From Ignavibacteriales bacterium (GTDB taxonomy: Bacteria; Bacteroidota; Ignavibacteria; UBA10030): DNA of 51,368 nucleotides. Within the stretch, counting starts at the first letter, position 1; each line of letters opens with the position of its first letter. Below, piece by piece: positions 26,830 through 36,306 of this stretch. Made by a program: the position numbers and the translations under genes. Below the pieces are notes generated by a model. The model worked only from the letters and a program-made list of their open reading frames with translations. It was not told the origin of the DNA and did no database searches. The stretch spans positions 1 to 51,368 of the forward strand of contig JAPLFQ010000026.1 in the NCBI GenBank assembly GCA_026390595.1, read 5' to 3'.

Positions 26830-26967
26830 ATGATGGAATTCTTTAGTCAGAACCAACTGTTTATCGTGATGACGATAGTCCTGATCATCTGGGCAGGGAT
26901 CGTCTGGTACCTGATGCGCATAGAAAGTCGCCTCAAGCAACTTGAAGATCATTCGAAGAAGGGTTGA
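26830..26967 (+). CDS. ccmD: Small membrane protein CcmD
   Basis: 45-residue gene in the gap between ccmC and ccmE. One membrane helix (about residues 10-29, LFIVMTIVLIIWAGIVWYL) is followed by a charged tail (RIESRLKQLEDHSKKG), the usual CcmD layout. CcmD is needed in model bacteria to free holo-CcmE from CcmABC. It starts 8 bases after ccmC with AGGATT upstream and ends 4 bases before the ccmE ATG. Sequence conservation of CcmD is low, so the call rests on size, topology and position. Confidence 0.8.
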   Translation: MMEFFSQNQLFIVMTIVLIIWAGIVWYLMRIESRLKQLEDHSKKG

Positions 26968-26971
26968 ACGC

Positions 26972-27361
26972 ATGAAACTGAAAATCATCATTGGTGGTAT
27001 CGTCGTGATCGCCGGGATTATCCTGGGCGCTCTGAATTTCGTGGAGTCGAACGTCGAGTACGCGAATTTTTCCGCGGCGGAGAAAATGAGCAAGAAGGTA
27101 CAGGTAAAAGGGGAGTGGGTGAAAGAGCAGGGAACGAGTTTCGACGCCGACAAAGTGAAGTTCTCCTTTTATATGAAGGATGACGCCAACCGCGTCGCGA
27201 AAGTTGTTCTGGATGGTGCCAAGCCGAACAACTTCGAAATGGCGACAAGCGTTGTGGCAAAAGGGAAGTTCGTGAACGGCGAATTCCATGCGACGGATGT
27301 TCTCACAAAGTGCCCGTCCAAATACGAAGGAACGTCGGAGGCAGTCAAAAAAACTCTCTAA
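26972..27361 (+). CDS. ccmE: Heme chaperone CcmE, CxxxY type
   Basis: Periplasmic heme carrier anchored by an N-terminal helix (residues 4-22). 129 residues with an OB-fold body ('VQVKGEWVKEQG', 'VKFSFYMKDDANRVAKVVLDG', 'VVAKGKFVNGEFHATDVLTKC'). Most bacterial CcmE proteins bind heme covalently through His in HxxxY. Here the motif is CPSKY (about 114-118), the CxxxY variant known from archaea and some deltaproteobacteria. The ATG follows ccmD by 4 bases. Confidence 0.9.
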   Translation: MKLKIIIGGIVVIAGIILGALNFVESNVEYANFSAAEKMSKKVQVKGEWVKEQGTSFDADKVKFSFYMKDDANRVAKVVLDGAKPNNFEMATSVVAKGKFVNGEFHATDVLTKCPSKYEGTSEAVKKTL

Positions 27362-27376
27362 TCAGCGGAGAAGGCT

Positions 27377-29749
27377 ATGCTCGTGTTGGGTGTGATCGCA
27401 GCAAATATTGTTCGTCTTGCTCTCCTGGCCGCGCTTGCCGCGGCCTTTTTTTATTTTCGTAGCGTGCGTAAGGGGTCTCCTGGCCTGCTCCTGTGGGCAC
27501 GGAACTGCTATCACCTTGCCACGCTTTCATTGATCGGTTCGGCATCGATCCTCCTGTATCTGATTATTACACATCAGTTCCAGTATAAATACGTCTGGGA
27601 ATACAGCTCAACGACTCTCCCCCTTCCGTTGCTCATGTCAACGTTCTACGCCGGCCAGGAGGGGAGCTTTGCGCTCTGGGCGTTGTATACCTCGGTGATC
27701 GGGGTTATCCTTATGCTTTATTCGTCTCGTCGAGACTACGAAGGCGAAGTGATGTCCGTCTACTCCCTGATCCTTTCGTTTCTGCTCCTGATGCTCGTCG
27801 TGAAGAACCCGTTCGCTCTCATTTGGGATAGTTTCCCTGCGGATCTCATCAAGTCCGGGCCGATACCTGCGGGACTTGCAAATGTTGTCGTGCTGGACGC
27901 GGCCAAGGGCATTTGGGCGCAGTTTCCGAATGAAGGACGAGGCCTCAACCCGTTGCTTCAAAACTACTGGATGGTGATCCATCCTCAAATCCTGTTCACC
28001 GGTTTCTCCTCGATGGCTGTTCCGTATACACTCGCTGTTGCTGCACTTTGGAAACGTGATTACACTTCGTGGATTCGAATCGCCACCCCGTGGGCGGTCT
28101 TCGGGTCAATGGTGCTTGGGACCGGTATCATTATGGGCGGCTATTGGGCGTATGAGACTCTGGGTTGGGGCGGCTTCTGGGGGTGGGACCCGGTGGAAAA
28201 CTCATCTTTGATCCCGTGGCTCATCTGTCTCGCGTCGATCCACACCGCGTTGAATCAGAGAAAAAGCGGAGCGTTCGTGAAGACGAATTTCGTCTTCAGC
28301 TTGTTGACGTTCCTGATGGCGCTCTACAGCACATTCCTGACGCGCAGCGGCGTTCTCGGCGATACATCGGTGCATTCGTTCGTGGATCCCGGCATGTGGG
28401 TCTATTGGCTGTTGCTGGCGTTCATAGCGGTTTTTACGGCCATCGGCTTCGGATTGTTTTTCAAGCGGATGAGGGAGATGCCCGTAGTACCCATTAAGCA
28501 CTCTTATTTTTCCAGAGAGTTTGCGTTATTCCTTGGGGCGTTCACACTCAGTTTCGTCGCTCTGTTCGTTGCGATCGGTACCTCATCGCCAATCATTACT
28601 TCGATCTTGAAGGGGAAAGCTTCTGCAGTTGAAGTGGGATATTACGTGAAAACGAACCTGCCTCTTGGCATCGTGATCTGTTTCCTTTCGGGTTTGGGGC
28701 AGCTGTTGTGGTGGAAGCATTCCAACACCCGTTCGCTCTTGAAGAGTATGCTGATACCGGGGGCGTTGTCTCTTGGCGTGACGCTTCTTGTCCTCGTGAT
28801 GCTCGGCCCGGAGGACGCCTTGATACTCCTTTTTGCATTCTGCGCGGCGTTCTCGCTGTTCTCCAACATCCAGGTGGGCTATGGTGTGTTCATGGGGAAT
28901 CCGAAGTTCGTGGGGGGCTCCATCGCACACATAGGTATCGCCGTGATGTGCCTTGGATTCATAACGTCCGCGCGATACGATACCAAAGCGACCGTCTCAC
29001 TGGAACGCGGTAAACCAGTTGAGACGTTGGGATATCGCCTGACGTACCTCGGATACAAGGAACTCGATAGCGAGCGGTACGCCTTCAACATCCAGGTGGA
29101 GCAAGGGAACATCAAGAAGATCGTTTCTCCTCTGATGCGCTTCAATACGCAGGAAAACACAACGATACGCAATCCGGATATCATCAACTTCATAAGCAGA
29201 GACTTCTACGTCTCACCGGTCAGCGTCGAAGAAGGCGGGCAGGCTCAGGAGGTCCCTCTGCGGTTGCCGAAGGGCTCACCGCAGCGACTCAAGGATCTCG
29301 AGCTTGAGTTCCAGGGCTTCGAGTTCAAAGACGACCAGCGTGCTGCCATGGCTGAGGGGAAAGAATTCTTCATCAACGCCAAAGTCAGAGTGAGTGACGG
29401 GAAGCAGAAGAAGGACATTCAGCTGAAAATGAAAAGCGGTCCGGCGGGGGCAGAGTTCATTCCAACCCCGTTCGTGTCTTATGAAGGGAAGGCGTATGAG
29501 TTGGCCATCAAGCAGATGATGCCGAGTCAGAGCGAACCGGAGAAGTCAGTCGTGGAAGTCACGGTGCGATTGCCTGTCGATGAGTCTACTCCGAAGAAGG
29601 AAGATACTTTGGTTGTCGAGGCAAGCGTGAAACCGATGATCAATCTTGTGTGGGCCGGGACCATCACGCTCATCATCGGGTTCCTGCTGACGATACTCCG
29701 TCGTGTCGAGGAAGCACGTCGTCAGGGAAATAAATGGGAAGGGGAGTAA
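27377..29749 (+). CDS. ccmF: Cytochrome c heme lyase subunit CcmF
   Basis: Large membrane protein that, with CcmH/I, attaches heme to apocytochrome c. 790 residues with about 14-15 hydrophobic segments, the WWD motif 'WGGFWGWDPVENSSLIPWL' (about 257-275), conserved region 'NPLLQNYWMVIHPQILFTGF' and 'YSTFLTRSGVLGDTSVHSF'. The long periplasmic domain near the C-terminus (about 540-750) is followed by a last membrane helix and a charged tail. ccmG and ccmH do not follow, so thioredoxin-like and apocytochrome-handling parts must lie elsewhere. A shared terminator follows. Confidence 0.95.
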   Translation: MLVLGVIAANIVRLALLAALAAAFFYFRSVRKGSPGLLLWARNCYHLATLSLIGSASILLYLIITHQFQYKYVWEYSSTTLPLPLLMSTFYAGQEGSFALWALYTSVIGVILMLYSSRRDYEGEVMSVYSLILSFLLLMLVVKNPFALIWDSFPADLIKSGPIPAGLANVVVLDAAKGIWAQFPNEGRGLNPLLQNYWMVIHPQILFTGFSSMAVPYTLAVAALWKRDYTSWIRIATPWAVFGSMVLGTGIIMGGYWAYETLGWGGFWGWDPVENSSLIPWLICLASIHTALNQRKSGAFVKTNFVFSLLTFLMALYSTFLTRSGVLGDTSVHSFVDPGMWVYWLLLAFIAVFTAIGFGLFFKRMREMPVVPIKHSYFSREFALFLGAFTLSFVALFVAIGTSSPIITSILKGKASAVEVGYYVKTNLPLGIVICFLSGLGQLLWWKHSNTRSLLKSMLIPGALSLGVTLLVLVMLGPEDALILLFAFCAAFSLFSNIQVGYGVFMGNPKFVGGSIAHIGIAVMCLGFITSARYDTKATVSLERGKPVETLGYRLTYLGYKELDSERYAFNIQVEQGNIKKIVSPLMRFNTQENTTIRNPDIINFISRDFYVSPVSVEEGGQAQEVPLRLPKGSPQRLKDLELEFQGFEFKDDQRAAMAEGKEFFINAKVRVSDGKQKKDIQLKMKSGPAGAEFIPTPFVSYEGKAYELAIKQMMPSQSEPEKSVVEVTVRLPVDESTPKKEDTLVVEASVKPMINLVWAGTITLIIGFLLTILRRVEEARRQGNKWEGE

Positions 29750-29777
29750 CGATCCGGTAACCTGGGACCGAAAATGA

Positions 29778-29816
29778 AAAGTCCCGCGAGGCGCTGCCTG
29801 GCGGGACTTTCTGTTT
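29778..29816. terminator. Bidirectional terminator between ccmF and the copper-efflux operon
   Basis: AAAGTCCCGC (29778-29787) pairs with GCGGGACTTT (29801-29810). An inner AGGC/GCCT pairing (29789-29792 with 29796-29799) extends the stem. T-rich sequence follows on the plus strand (TTTCTGTTTC), and the upstream AAAATGAAAA supplies U-rich RNA on the minus strand. The converging genes end at 29749 and 29842. Confidence 0.8.
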
Positions 29817-29841
29817 CTGTGAGGTGTGCCTGAGGAGAGGG

Positions 29842-30216
29842 CTACTCCTTTGTATCGGTTTTGCAGCAGGCGTCCAGTTTCTCGTATGCGGCAGGATCAC
29901 GCTTGATGTTGTTCGCGTCGTAGCCGGCGTTTGAGATGGCTTTCTCGATCTGTGAAAGCGAGACCTTCGTTGACGCGTACGTCACCGTGGCGGTCTTTTT
30001 CTTGAGATCGATCTTTGTCGATTTGACACCTTCAACTGTTTTCAAAGCCTTCGTAATTGTGCTGACACACATGCCGCAGACAACAGTCGGCACTTTGACG
30101 ATGGCTGTTTCAACCTTTGCTGCAGTTTTTGTCGTTTCAGCCTTCGGTTTTGTCTGGGCCGACAATACTGAGATAGCCAGCACTGCGATGACGATAAACG
30201 AGAAGATCTGTTTCAT
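29842..30216 (-). CDS. Periplasmic heavy-metal-associated (HMA) domain protein
   Basis: 124 residues with a signal peptide (1-20, cleavage near VLSAQ) and one HMA ferredoxin-like domain: VPTVVCGMCVSTITKAL holds the metal-binding pair Cys47-x-x-Cys50, followed by 'VEGVKSTKIDLKKKTATVTY' and 'LSQIEKAISNAGYDAN'. The C-terminal tail adds a Cys-Cys pair (KLDACCKT). It is the last gene of the copper/silver efflux operon, 83 bases after cusA. No CusF is present, so it may be the periplasmic metal carrier for the pump; that is inference. Ribosome binding site AAAGGAG lies upstream. Confidence 0.9.
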   Translation of the reverse strand: MKQIFSFIVIAVLAISVLSAQTKPKAETTKTAAKVETAIVKVPTVVCGMCVSTITKALKTVEGVKSTKIDLKKKTATVTYASTKVSLSQIEKAISNAGYDANNIKRDPAAYEKLDACCKTDTKE

Positions 30217-30299
30217 AGGAGTCTCCTTTGTGATTGTGTATGGTGTGCTACCGTTGATTGTAAAGATACATCAGTACTTTGATTACCGCACCAATCGGG

Positions 30300-33200
30300 T
30301 CAATCTTTCATCCAGCCCGACATATGGGAACGTTTGAGAGTCCCTTTTTTCAATGACCGCTCCTTCATGTATGTGAATAGTATGGGAGTTACGACCAGGA
30401 CGTGTATGGTGGACGTGACCAGTCCCCCTATCATTGGGGCTGCGAGCGGCTGCATGACATCTGCTCCGACGCCTGTGCTCCACATGATGGGAACAAGGCC
30501 TATCATTGCCGTGGCCACTGTCATCACTTTCGGTCGAAGGCGAAGCACCGATCCTTCAACGGTTGCCTCAGTAATGTCCTGATTTGTTATAGTCCCGCGA
30601 CGACCTAACTCGTGGTCCCGGACTCGCCTGTCGAGGGCCTCGTGGAGATACACGACCATCACCACGCCTGTCTCGACAGCAAGTCCGTACAAGGCGATAA
30701 ACCCCACCCAGACAGCCACGGAGAGATTGTACCCCAGGATGTAAACGAGATATACTCCTCCGATGAGCGCGAATGGAACGGAGAGCATCACAACTAGCGC
30801 TTCCAGAAAATCCTTCGTTACAAAATACAGCATCACGTAGATGATCAGGAACACGAGTGGCATCAGGATAGTCAGCCGCTCCTTTGCCCGTATCTGGTTC
30901 TCCCACTGCCCGCTCCATTGGACTGTGTATCCCGCCGGTAAGACGAGTTGCTTGTCGAGTACTCCCTTTGCCTCATTCACGAAACTTCCCATATCTCTTC
31001 CACGGACGTTGAGGAAGACGATAGATCGTAGTTGTGCGTCCTCGCTGGATATCATGGGGGGACCGGGCGCAACAGAGATCGAGGCGAGCTGGCTGAGAGG
31101 CACGTAGCTGCCTTTGAACAGCGATCCCGACGATTGGTCCGGCGCTTTCGATCGAGGGGCCGGGACCGTTGCTGACATACTAGAACCGGACATTGATCCC
31201 CCTCCTGAAGAAGCTGAAGAGGAGGTCGTCATCTTCGTCGATCCTGACGGACTCATCGTGTTCGTCGGGACGAGCAGACCTCGAAGCGCCTCCAGATTGT
31301 TGCGGAAGTCTTGTTGGTACCGCACACGGATCGGAAAACGTTGCCGCCCCTCGATCACTGTTCCGATGTTTTCTCCGCCGATAGCCGTTTCAATGACGTC
31401 CTGCACATCGCCGATGTTTATCCCATAACGCGCAACGGCGGCACGGTCGATGTCGATATCGACAAACAATCCTCCCTGTGTTCGTTCGGCATAGAGATCT
31501 GCTGCGCCGGGGACCTGCCGAAGAATCTGTTCGGCGTGAATGGCGAGCTGTTCGAGGGTGTCAAGGTCTCTTCCGAAAATCTTCACGCCCAGATCGGTGC
31601 GAACGCCCGTCGAGAGCATGTTGATCCGGTTGATGATGGGTTGAGTCCAGCCGTTTCGGACTCCCGGAATCTGCAGCTTGGCATCAAGCTCGGCGATGAT
31701 GTCGTTGGTCGTGAGACCTGGGCGCCAGTGCGACTTTGGCTTCAGGAGGATAATACTTTCAATCATGCTTACGGGGGCAGGGTCGGTGGAGGTTTCCGCT
31801 TTACCTGCCTTCCCAAGAACGAGCTCGACTTCGGGGACGGACTTGATGATCTGATCCTGCGTTTGCATGATGCGATTCACCTCCGTGATCGATGCGGAGG
31901 GGAGTGTTACCGGCATGAAGAGCAGGCTTCCTTCGTCGAGCGGGGGCATGAATTCTGACCCCATTCTGATGAGCATCGGTACGGCAATGACGAGTGCGAG
32001 GATGTTCAGACCGATCGTTGTCTTCCGCCACCGAAGCACCCAGTGGATGATCGGCGCATAGAGGTTGTTGAGAACCCTGGTAACCGGATTCCTGTTCTCT
32101 GTTCTGAACTTGCCCCGTGTCAACATCGTCATGAGCATTGGAACAAGTGTTATCGCGATGATGGCTGAGCCTGCGAGCACGAATGTTTTCGTGAAGGCGA
32201 GCGGGCGGAAAAGCTTGCCTTCCTGTCCCTCAAGAAGAAAGACCGGCAGGAACGAGACGACCATGATTGCCACGGAATAGAAAATAGCCGGTGCGACTTG
32301 CTTTGCAGAAAGGATGGAAATCTCCACATAGTCTTTCGTTTCCAAAGTCCCTTTCTCTTCCTGCGCACGGGCGACGTTTCGATAGGCGTTCTCAACGAGA
32401 ACGATGGAGGAGTCCACAATGACCCCTATGGCGATCGCAATCCCTCCGAGCGACATGATATTGGACGTGACTCCGAACAGTTTCATGAATATGAAGGCGA
32501 TCAGAACTGCGATCGGTATTTCGATGATGACCCGAAGGACACTCCGGACATGAAGAAGGAAGATGAGGACGATCAGGGTCACAATCAGCGCTTCCTCGAC
32601 AAGCGCTTTCTTCAAGGTGCCAATTGCAGCGGTGATGAGGTCGCTTCGATCATACGCCGTTTTGATCTCGACCCCCCTGGGCAGGCCCGGAGTGATCTCT
32701 GTGATCCGTCGTTTCACTCTGTCGATGACATCCTTGGCGTTTTCGCCGTACCGCATCACCACAATGCCGCCGACAGCTTGTCCCTCGCCGTTCTTCTCAA
32801 GCGAACCGCGCCGCAAGTCCGGACCGAGCTCCACCGTTGCAATATTTCTAATGTAAACGGGGATTCCGTTCGTGCCGGTTGATACAACGGCATTCTCTAC
32901 ATCATGCACGGATCGAATGTATCCCTGGCCACGAACGAAATACTCGGCGTCGGACATTTCGATGATCTTGCCGCCGACATCGTTGTTCGAGCGCATGACA
33001 GCGTTTTTGATGTCACCCAGCGAAACGCCGTATGACTTCATCTTTTGAGGATTGATGTTCACCTGATACTGTCTGACGAATCCTCCCACGGAGGCGACCT
33101 CTGCCACACCCGGGACGCCCTGCAGGTTCAGCTTGATGTACCAGTCCTGAATCGCGCGCAAAGCTCCGAGATCGTATTTCCCCTCCACGGTGTACCAGTA

Positions 33201-33617
33201 CACATGCCCGACACCTGTGCCGTCCGGGCCAAGTTCCATTTTTGCGCCAGCGGGAAGTGCAGATTGAACGGTCGAGAGTTTCTCGAGAACCCGGCTGCGC
33301 GCCCAATAGAGGTCTGTCGACTCGTCGAAGATAATGTAGACGAATGACATCCCAAACATTGATTGAGCTCGAATGGCATGGACTTTTGGCACACCCTGCA
33401 ACGCTGTGACCAGCGGAAAGGTGACCTGATCCTCTATGATCTGCGGGGAACGTCCCATCCATTCGGTGAAAACAATCACCTGGTTCTCAGACAGATCCGG
33501 GATCGCATCTGTCGGCGTATGGATGACCGCCCAGATGCCCCAGCCAGCGATGAAGAGGTATACCAGGATCACGATGAATTTGTTCCTGGAACAGTAATCG
33601 ATGATGTGTTCTATCAT
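30300..33617 (-). CDS. cusA: Copper/silver efflux RND pump CusA
   Basis: Inner-membrane, proton-driven pump of the CusCBA complex exporting Cu(I)/Ag(I). 1105 residues with 12 membrane helices in RND order. The three methionines that bind Cu/Ag in E. coli CusA are matched by eye in LLFMPVTLPS, APVSMIESI and RINMLSTGV. A stretch of about 50 residues rich in Ser, Gly and Met (coded by about 31115-31270) interrupts the periplasmic domain before GSYVPLSQLA and is absent from typical CusA. ATG 33617 is taken rather than TTG 33623. The upstream cusB ends about 55 bases later on the map and partly shares the spacer. Confidence 0.95.
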   Translation of the reverse strand: MIEHIIDYCSRNKFIVILVYLFIAGWGIWAVIHTPTDAIPDLSENQVIVFTEWMGRSPQIIEDQVTFPLVTALQGVPKVHAIRAQSMFGMSFVYIIFDESTDLYWARSRVLEKLSTVQSALPAGAKMELGPDGTGVGHVYWYTVEGKYDLGALRAIQDWYIKLNLQGVPGVAEVASVGGFVRQYQVNINPQKMKSYGVSLGDIKNAVMRSNNDVGGKIIEMSDAEYFVRGQGYIRSVHDVENAVVSTGTNGIPVYIRNIATVELGPDLRRGSLEKNGEGQAVGGIVVMRYGENAKDVIDRVKRRITEITPGLPRGVEIKTAYDRSDLITAAIGTLKKALVEEALIVTLIVLIFLLHVRSVLRVIIEIPIAVLIAFIFMKLFGVTSNIMSLGGIAIAIGVIVDSSIVLVENAYRNVARAQEEKGTLETKDYVEISILSAKQVAPAIFYSVAIMVVSFLPVFLLEGQEGKLFRPLAFTKTFVLAGSAIIAITLVPMLMTMLTRGKFRTENRNPVTRVLNNLYAPIIHWVLRWRKTTIGLNILALVIAVPMLIRMGSEFMPPLDEGSLLFMPVTLPSASITEVNRIMQTQDQIIKSVPEVELVLGKAGKAETSTDPAPVSMIESIILLKPKSHWRPGLTTNDIIAELDAKLQIPGVRNGWTQPIINRINMLSTGVRTDLGVKIFGRDLDTLEQLAIHAEQILRQVPGAADLYAERTQGGLFVDIDIDRAAVARYGINIGDVQDVIETAIGGENIGTVIEGRQRFPIRVRYQQDFRNNLEALRGLLVPTNTMSPSGSTKMTTSSSASSGGGSMSGSSMSATVPAPRSKAPDQSSGSLFKGSYVPLSQLASISVAPGPPMISSEDAQLRSIVFLNVRGRDMGSFVNEAKGVLDKQLVLPAGYTVQWSGQWENQIRAKERLTILMPLVFLIIYVMLYFVTKDFLEALVVMLSVPFALIGGVYLVYILGYNLSVAVWVGFIALYGLAVETGVVMVVYLHEALDRRVRDHELGRRGTITNQDITEATVEGSVLRLRPKVMTVATAMIGLVPIMWSTGVGADVMQPLAAPMIGGLVTSTIHVLVVTPILFTYMKERSLKKGTLKRSHMSGWMKD

Positions 33618-33671
33618 AGCCAACCTGAATTCTGTGTCGAAAAACGAATTGAGCCTGCCGGGCCCTCGGTG

Positions 33672-34925
33672 CTATTTCTTGTGTTCTCCCGTCGCTGCAA
33701 CCTGGAGTTGGCTTTCCGAATCAATAAGGAATCCACCTGAGACCGCAACTGCCTCTCCCTCGTTCAATCCATCAAGCACCTGGTAGAAATCGCCGGCTCT
33801 GTGTCCCAGTTTGACAGCCCGCGCTTCAAAGTGATTCGCTTCTCCTTCTACCCACACCACACTGTTTCTTCCCGTAGTGATGACCGCCGACGCCGGAACG
33901 ACGATTGCCTTTGCAAGAGAAATGTGAAGAACAGCCTGAGCGAACATCTCTGGTTTCAGCTTGTAGCCAGCGTTGTTCAACGACGCCCTCACGCGGACTG
34001 TTCTGGTGGAGGGTTCAACAACTGCTCCAATGAAAGACACGGTTCCTCGAAACTCTTCTGACGGATAAGCATCGATGGTCGCCGTGACGATCTGGCCGAG
34101 TTTAACCGCCGCAAGTTCGGATTCATAAACCTCCATCTGGAGCCAGACGGTGCGGAGGTCCGACACGTCAAAGAGAGGGTCGCCCGGAGCAATGTATTGC
34201 TGGAGGTCGACATTCTTTCTGATCACCGTCCCGGAAACGGGTGAGTGAACAGTGACGAGCGTTTTGACGATTGAGGTCCTGGCGAGTTCGTCGATCTGCG
34301 TATCTGTGAATCCCCAGTATTGGAGCTTCGATCTGGAATTCTCGGTGAGGAGTGGAGCTCTGCGTTCTGAATGGTCAAGTACTTCCGTTTCCCGAGTCGA
34401 TGTTCCAAGCGTAACCAGAAACTCACGCTGAGCCGCAATGGCCTCGGGGCTGTAGATGTCGGCGACCGGATCGCCGCGTCTGACTTGCTGTCCGGTGTAC
34501 GAGATAGAGAGTTTCTCGATCCGGCCTCCAAACCGCGCTGTGATTTGCTGCGTGTTTGGCTCGGCATTATAGATCTTTCCCGCGAGGATGAGCTCCCTCG
34601 TGAGGGATCTCGATTCCGTTTGGAATGTCGCGACGTTCGCGAGAACCTGTCGTGCGGTCGTGAGGTGCACGGATCCTGACTGATTTCCAGATTCGGCTGA
34701 TGTTTCAATCTCGGAGACCTTCACCAGCGTCATATGACAGACAGGGCACACTCCTGCTTTGTCGCTCCTCACCGACGGATGCATTGGGCAGGTATAGTAA
34801 TCAGATGCGGCCTGGCGATGCGCTTCATTGTTCGCGGAGTCGCGGCCTTCATTCTTTGACCCGCAGCCCGAAAACGGCAGCCCGAACGCGGTGAGGATAA
34901 TGAACAACGAAATGAAATATCTCAT
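33672..34925 (-). CDS. cusB: Copper/silver efflux periplasmic adaptor CusB
   Basis: Membrane-fusion protein joining CusA and CusC. 417 residues: a lipoprotein signal with lipobox FSGC (18-21), a heavy-metal-binding YHS-like domain with YTCPMHPSV and CPVCHM (about 43-68), then barrel-sandwich, alpha-hairpin and beta-barrel parts ('LSISYTGQQVRRGDPVADIYSPE', 'VHSPVSGTVIRKNVDLQQYIAPGDPLFDV', 'VRASLNNAGYKLKPEMFA'). The metal-binding domain at the N-terminus may receive copper directly. The start overlaps the cusC stop by 4 bases (ATGA). Confidence 0.95.
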   Translation of the reverse strand: MRYFISLFIILTAFGLPFSGCGSKNEGRDSANNEAHRQAASDYYTCPMHPSVRSDKAGVCPVCHMTLVKVSEIETSAESGNQSGSVHLTTARQVLANVATFQTESRSLTRELILAGKIYNAEPNTQQITARFGGRIEKLSISYTGQQVRRGDPVADIYSPEAIAAQREFLVTLGTSTRETEVLDHSERRAPLLTENSRSKLQYWGFTDTQIDELARTSIVKTLVTVHSPVSGTVIRKNVDLQQYIAPGDPLFDVSDLRTVWLQMEVYESELAAVKLGQIVTATIDAYPSEEFRGTVSFIGAVVEPSTRTVRVRASLNNAGYKLKPEMFAQAVLHISLAKAIVVPASAVITTGRNSVVWVEGEANHFEARAVKLGHRAGDFYQVLDGLNEGEAVAVSGGFLIDSESQLQVAATGEHKK

Positions 34926-36223
34926 TGATGATGGTCCTTTCCAAAGGAAGCAACGAATTGAATGTCGGTCACCCCAACGGACCGTTCTAGCGATGCAAGC
35001 GTTTCCTGATAGCTCATTTGTGCCATTGCGTAATCGAGTTGCATTTCGTTGAACATGCGGTATCCGTCGAGAACCATCATGTAAGACGTTGTTCCGGTCT
35101 CGTATTCACTCAGAAGAAGCTGGATGGATTGGCGCAACTGAGGCAGTATGGTATTCCGGATTGTGAGGAACTGCGTCTCCAGGGATTGCAGCGATGCGTA
35201 GCCTGAACGGATTTGCAGCTCCACATTGTTTTGTGAAGCCGTGTACATTGACGAGATCATCAGGTGTTCTGCCTCTGCTTCCTGAACTCTCGAAGTCGCC
35301 TTCGCAATTGACCAGGGAGCGAAGGGAAGGGTGATCCCGGCGGACACGCTCCACCGGTTCTCCATCATGACTGGCATGCGGACGTATTCGACCGAGAACT
35401 TGAAATCGGGGAGGTATTCCTTCTTCATCAAGCTGATCGTCAGAGATTTTTCCAGGACGTTGAGCGAATCGTGCATCAGCATTGGCCTGTTGCGGTGTGC
35501 GTACGCCAGCAGGGCGTCGATTGTTGGAAGAGGAACCGGTCCGCGGGCTACATCAATCTGACCGATTGGTGCCGTTGACTTGCGATTGAGGAGCGCCCGC
35601 AGGGTGCTCTCACTGCTAGTGATTTGTTCACGAATCTTTGCTTCGTTCATCGAAATCCTGGCAAGCTCGATGTTGGTCTTCAGGACCTCCTGCTGTGACG
35701 CTTTGCCCACGGTATAGGCGGTCTCAGCGGACCGCAGGATTTTCGTCAGGATATCCCTGTTCGATGTATTGAGGGTCAGCGATTCACGGGCGAACCAGAG
35801 CATCGCAAGAGAGGTTTTCAACTGAGCCACGATCGCAAGCACGGTCTCCATGTGCTCATGCTGAGCATGTTCCGTGAGGAGTTCAGCGATAGAGCGCTGT
35901 GTGGAGAGCTTGGCCGGGAATGTGACGACCTGCATGAGCTCGATATTGGCGAATGTGGCCTTGTTGAAGTCGGTACCCGGGATTTCCATGAGCTTGAAAT
36001 TCAGTTCGGGATCCATGAGAGCGCCTGCTTGTGGAACGCGCGCACGCGCCGCCTCCATTTTATGCATCTCGACAGCGATCTCCGGGTTTCGTGAAAGCGC
36101 TTCTGTGATGAGTTCTTGAATGTTCTCTGCCTTTGCGTCGACGGACAAAGGATGCACGCTTTGTGCCATCGCAGTCTGTAGGAAGAGAACAGCCAGCAGA
36201 AGCATCGCGTTGGCGTACTTCAT
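34922..36223 (-). CDS. cusC: Outer-membrane efflux channel CusC (TolC family)
   Basis: 433 residues with a signal peptide (1-20) and two outer membrane efflux protein (OEP) repeats of long helices, e.g. 'NIQELITEALSRNPEIAVEMHKMEAARARVPQAGALMDPEL' region and 'NNVELQIRSGYASLQSLETQFLTIRNTILPQLRQSIQLLLSEYETG' region, the latter the classic second-repeat signature. It forms the trimeric outer-membrane tunnel for CusBA. Cleavage by signal peptidase I is likely, as no lipobox Cys is present, unlike E. coli CusC. Overlaps cusB by 4 bases; 83 bases after the small Cys-rich gene. Confidence 0.93.
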   Translation of the reverse strand: MKYANAMLLLAVLFLQTAMAQSVHPLSVDAKAENIQELITEALSRNPEIAVEMHKMEAARARVPQAGALMDPELNFKLMEIPGTDFNKATFANIELMQVVTFPAKLSTQRSIAELLTEHAQHEHMETVLAIVAQLKTSLAMLWFARESLTLNTSNRDILTKILRSAETAYTVGKASQQEVLKTNIELARISMNEAKIREQITSSESTLRALLNRKSTAPIGQIDVARGPVPLPTIDALLAYAHRNRPMLMHDSLNVLEKSLTISLMKKEYLPDFKFSVEYVRMPVMMENRWSVSAGITLPFAPWSIAKATSRVQEAEAEHLMISSMYTASQNNVELQIRSGYASLQSLETQFLTIRNTILPQLRQSIQLLLSEYETGTTSYMMVLDGYRMFNEMQLDYAMAQMSYQETLASLERSVGVTDIQFVASFGKDHHQ

Positions 36224-36306
36224 TGTTGCTCCTTGGTTTAGATGTGGCTATGTATCGAGACTGAGGAAATGGCCTCTGAGGGCAATGCAGGGAAGAACGA
36301 AGAATG

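Noticed and set aside
31311-32882. Plus-strand open frames opposite cusA
   Set aside because: They read as charged, motif-free peptides and lie within the conserved RND gene.
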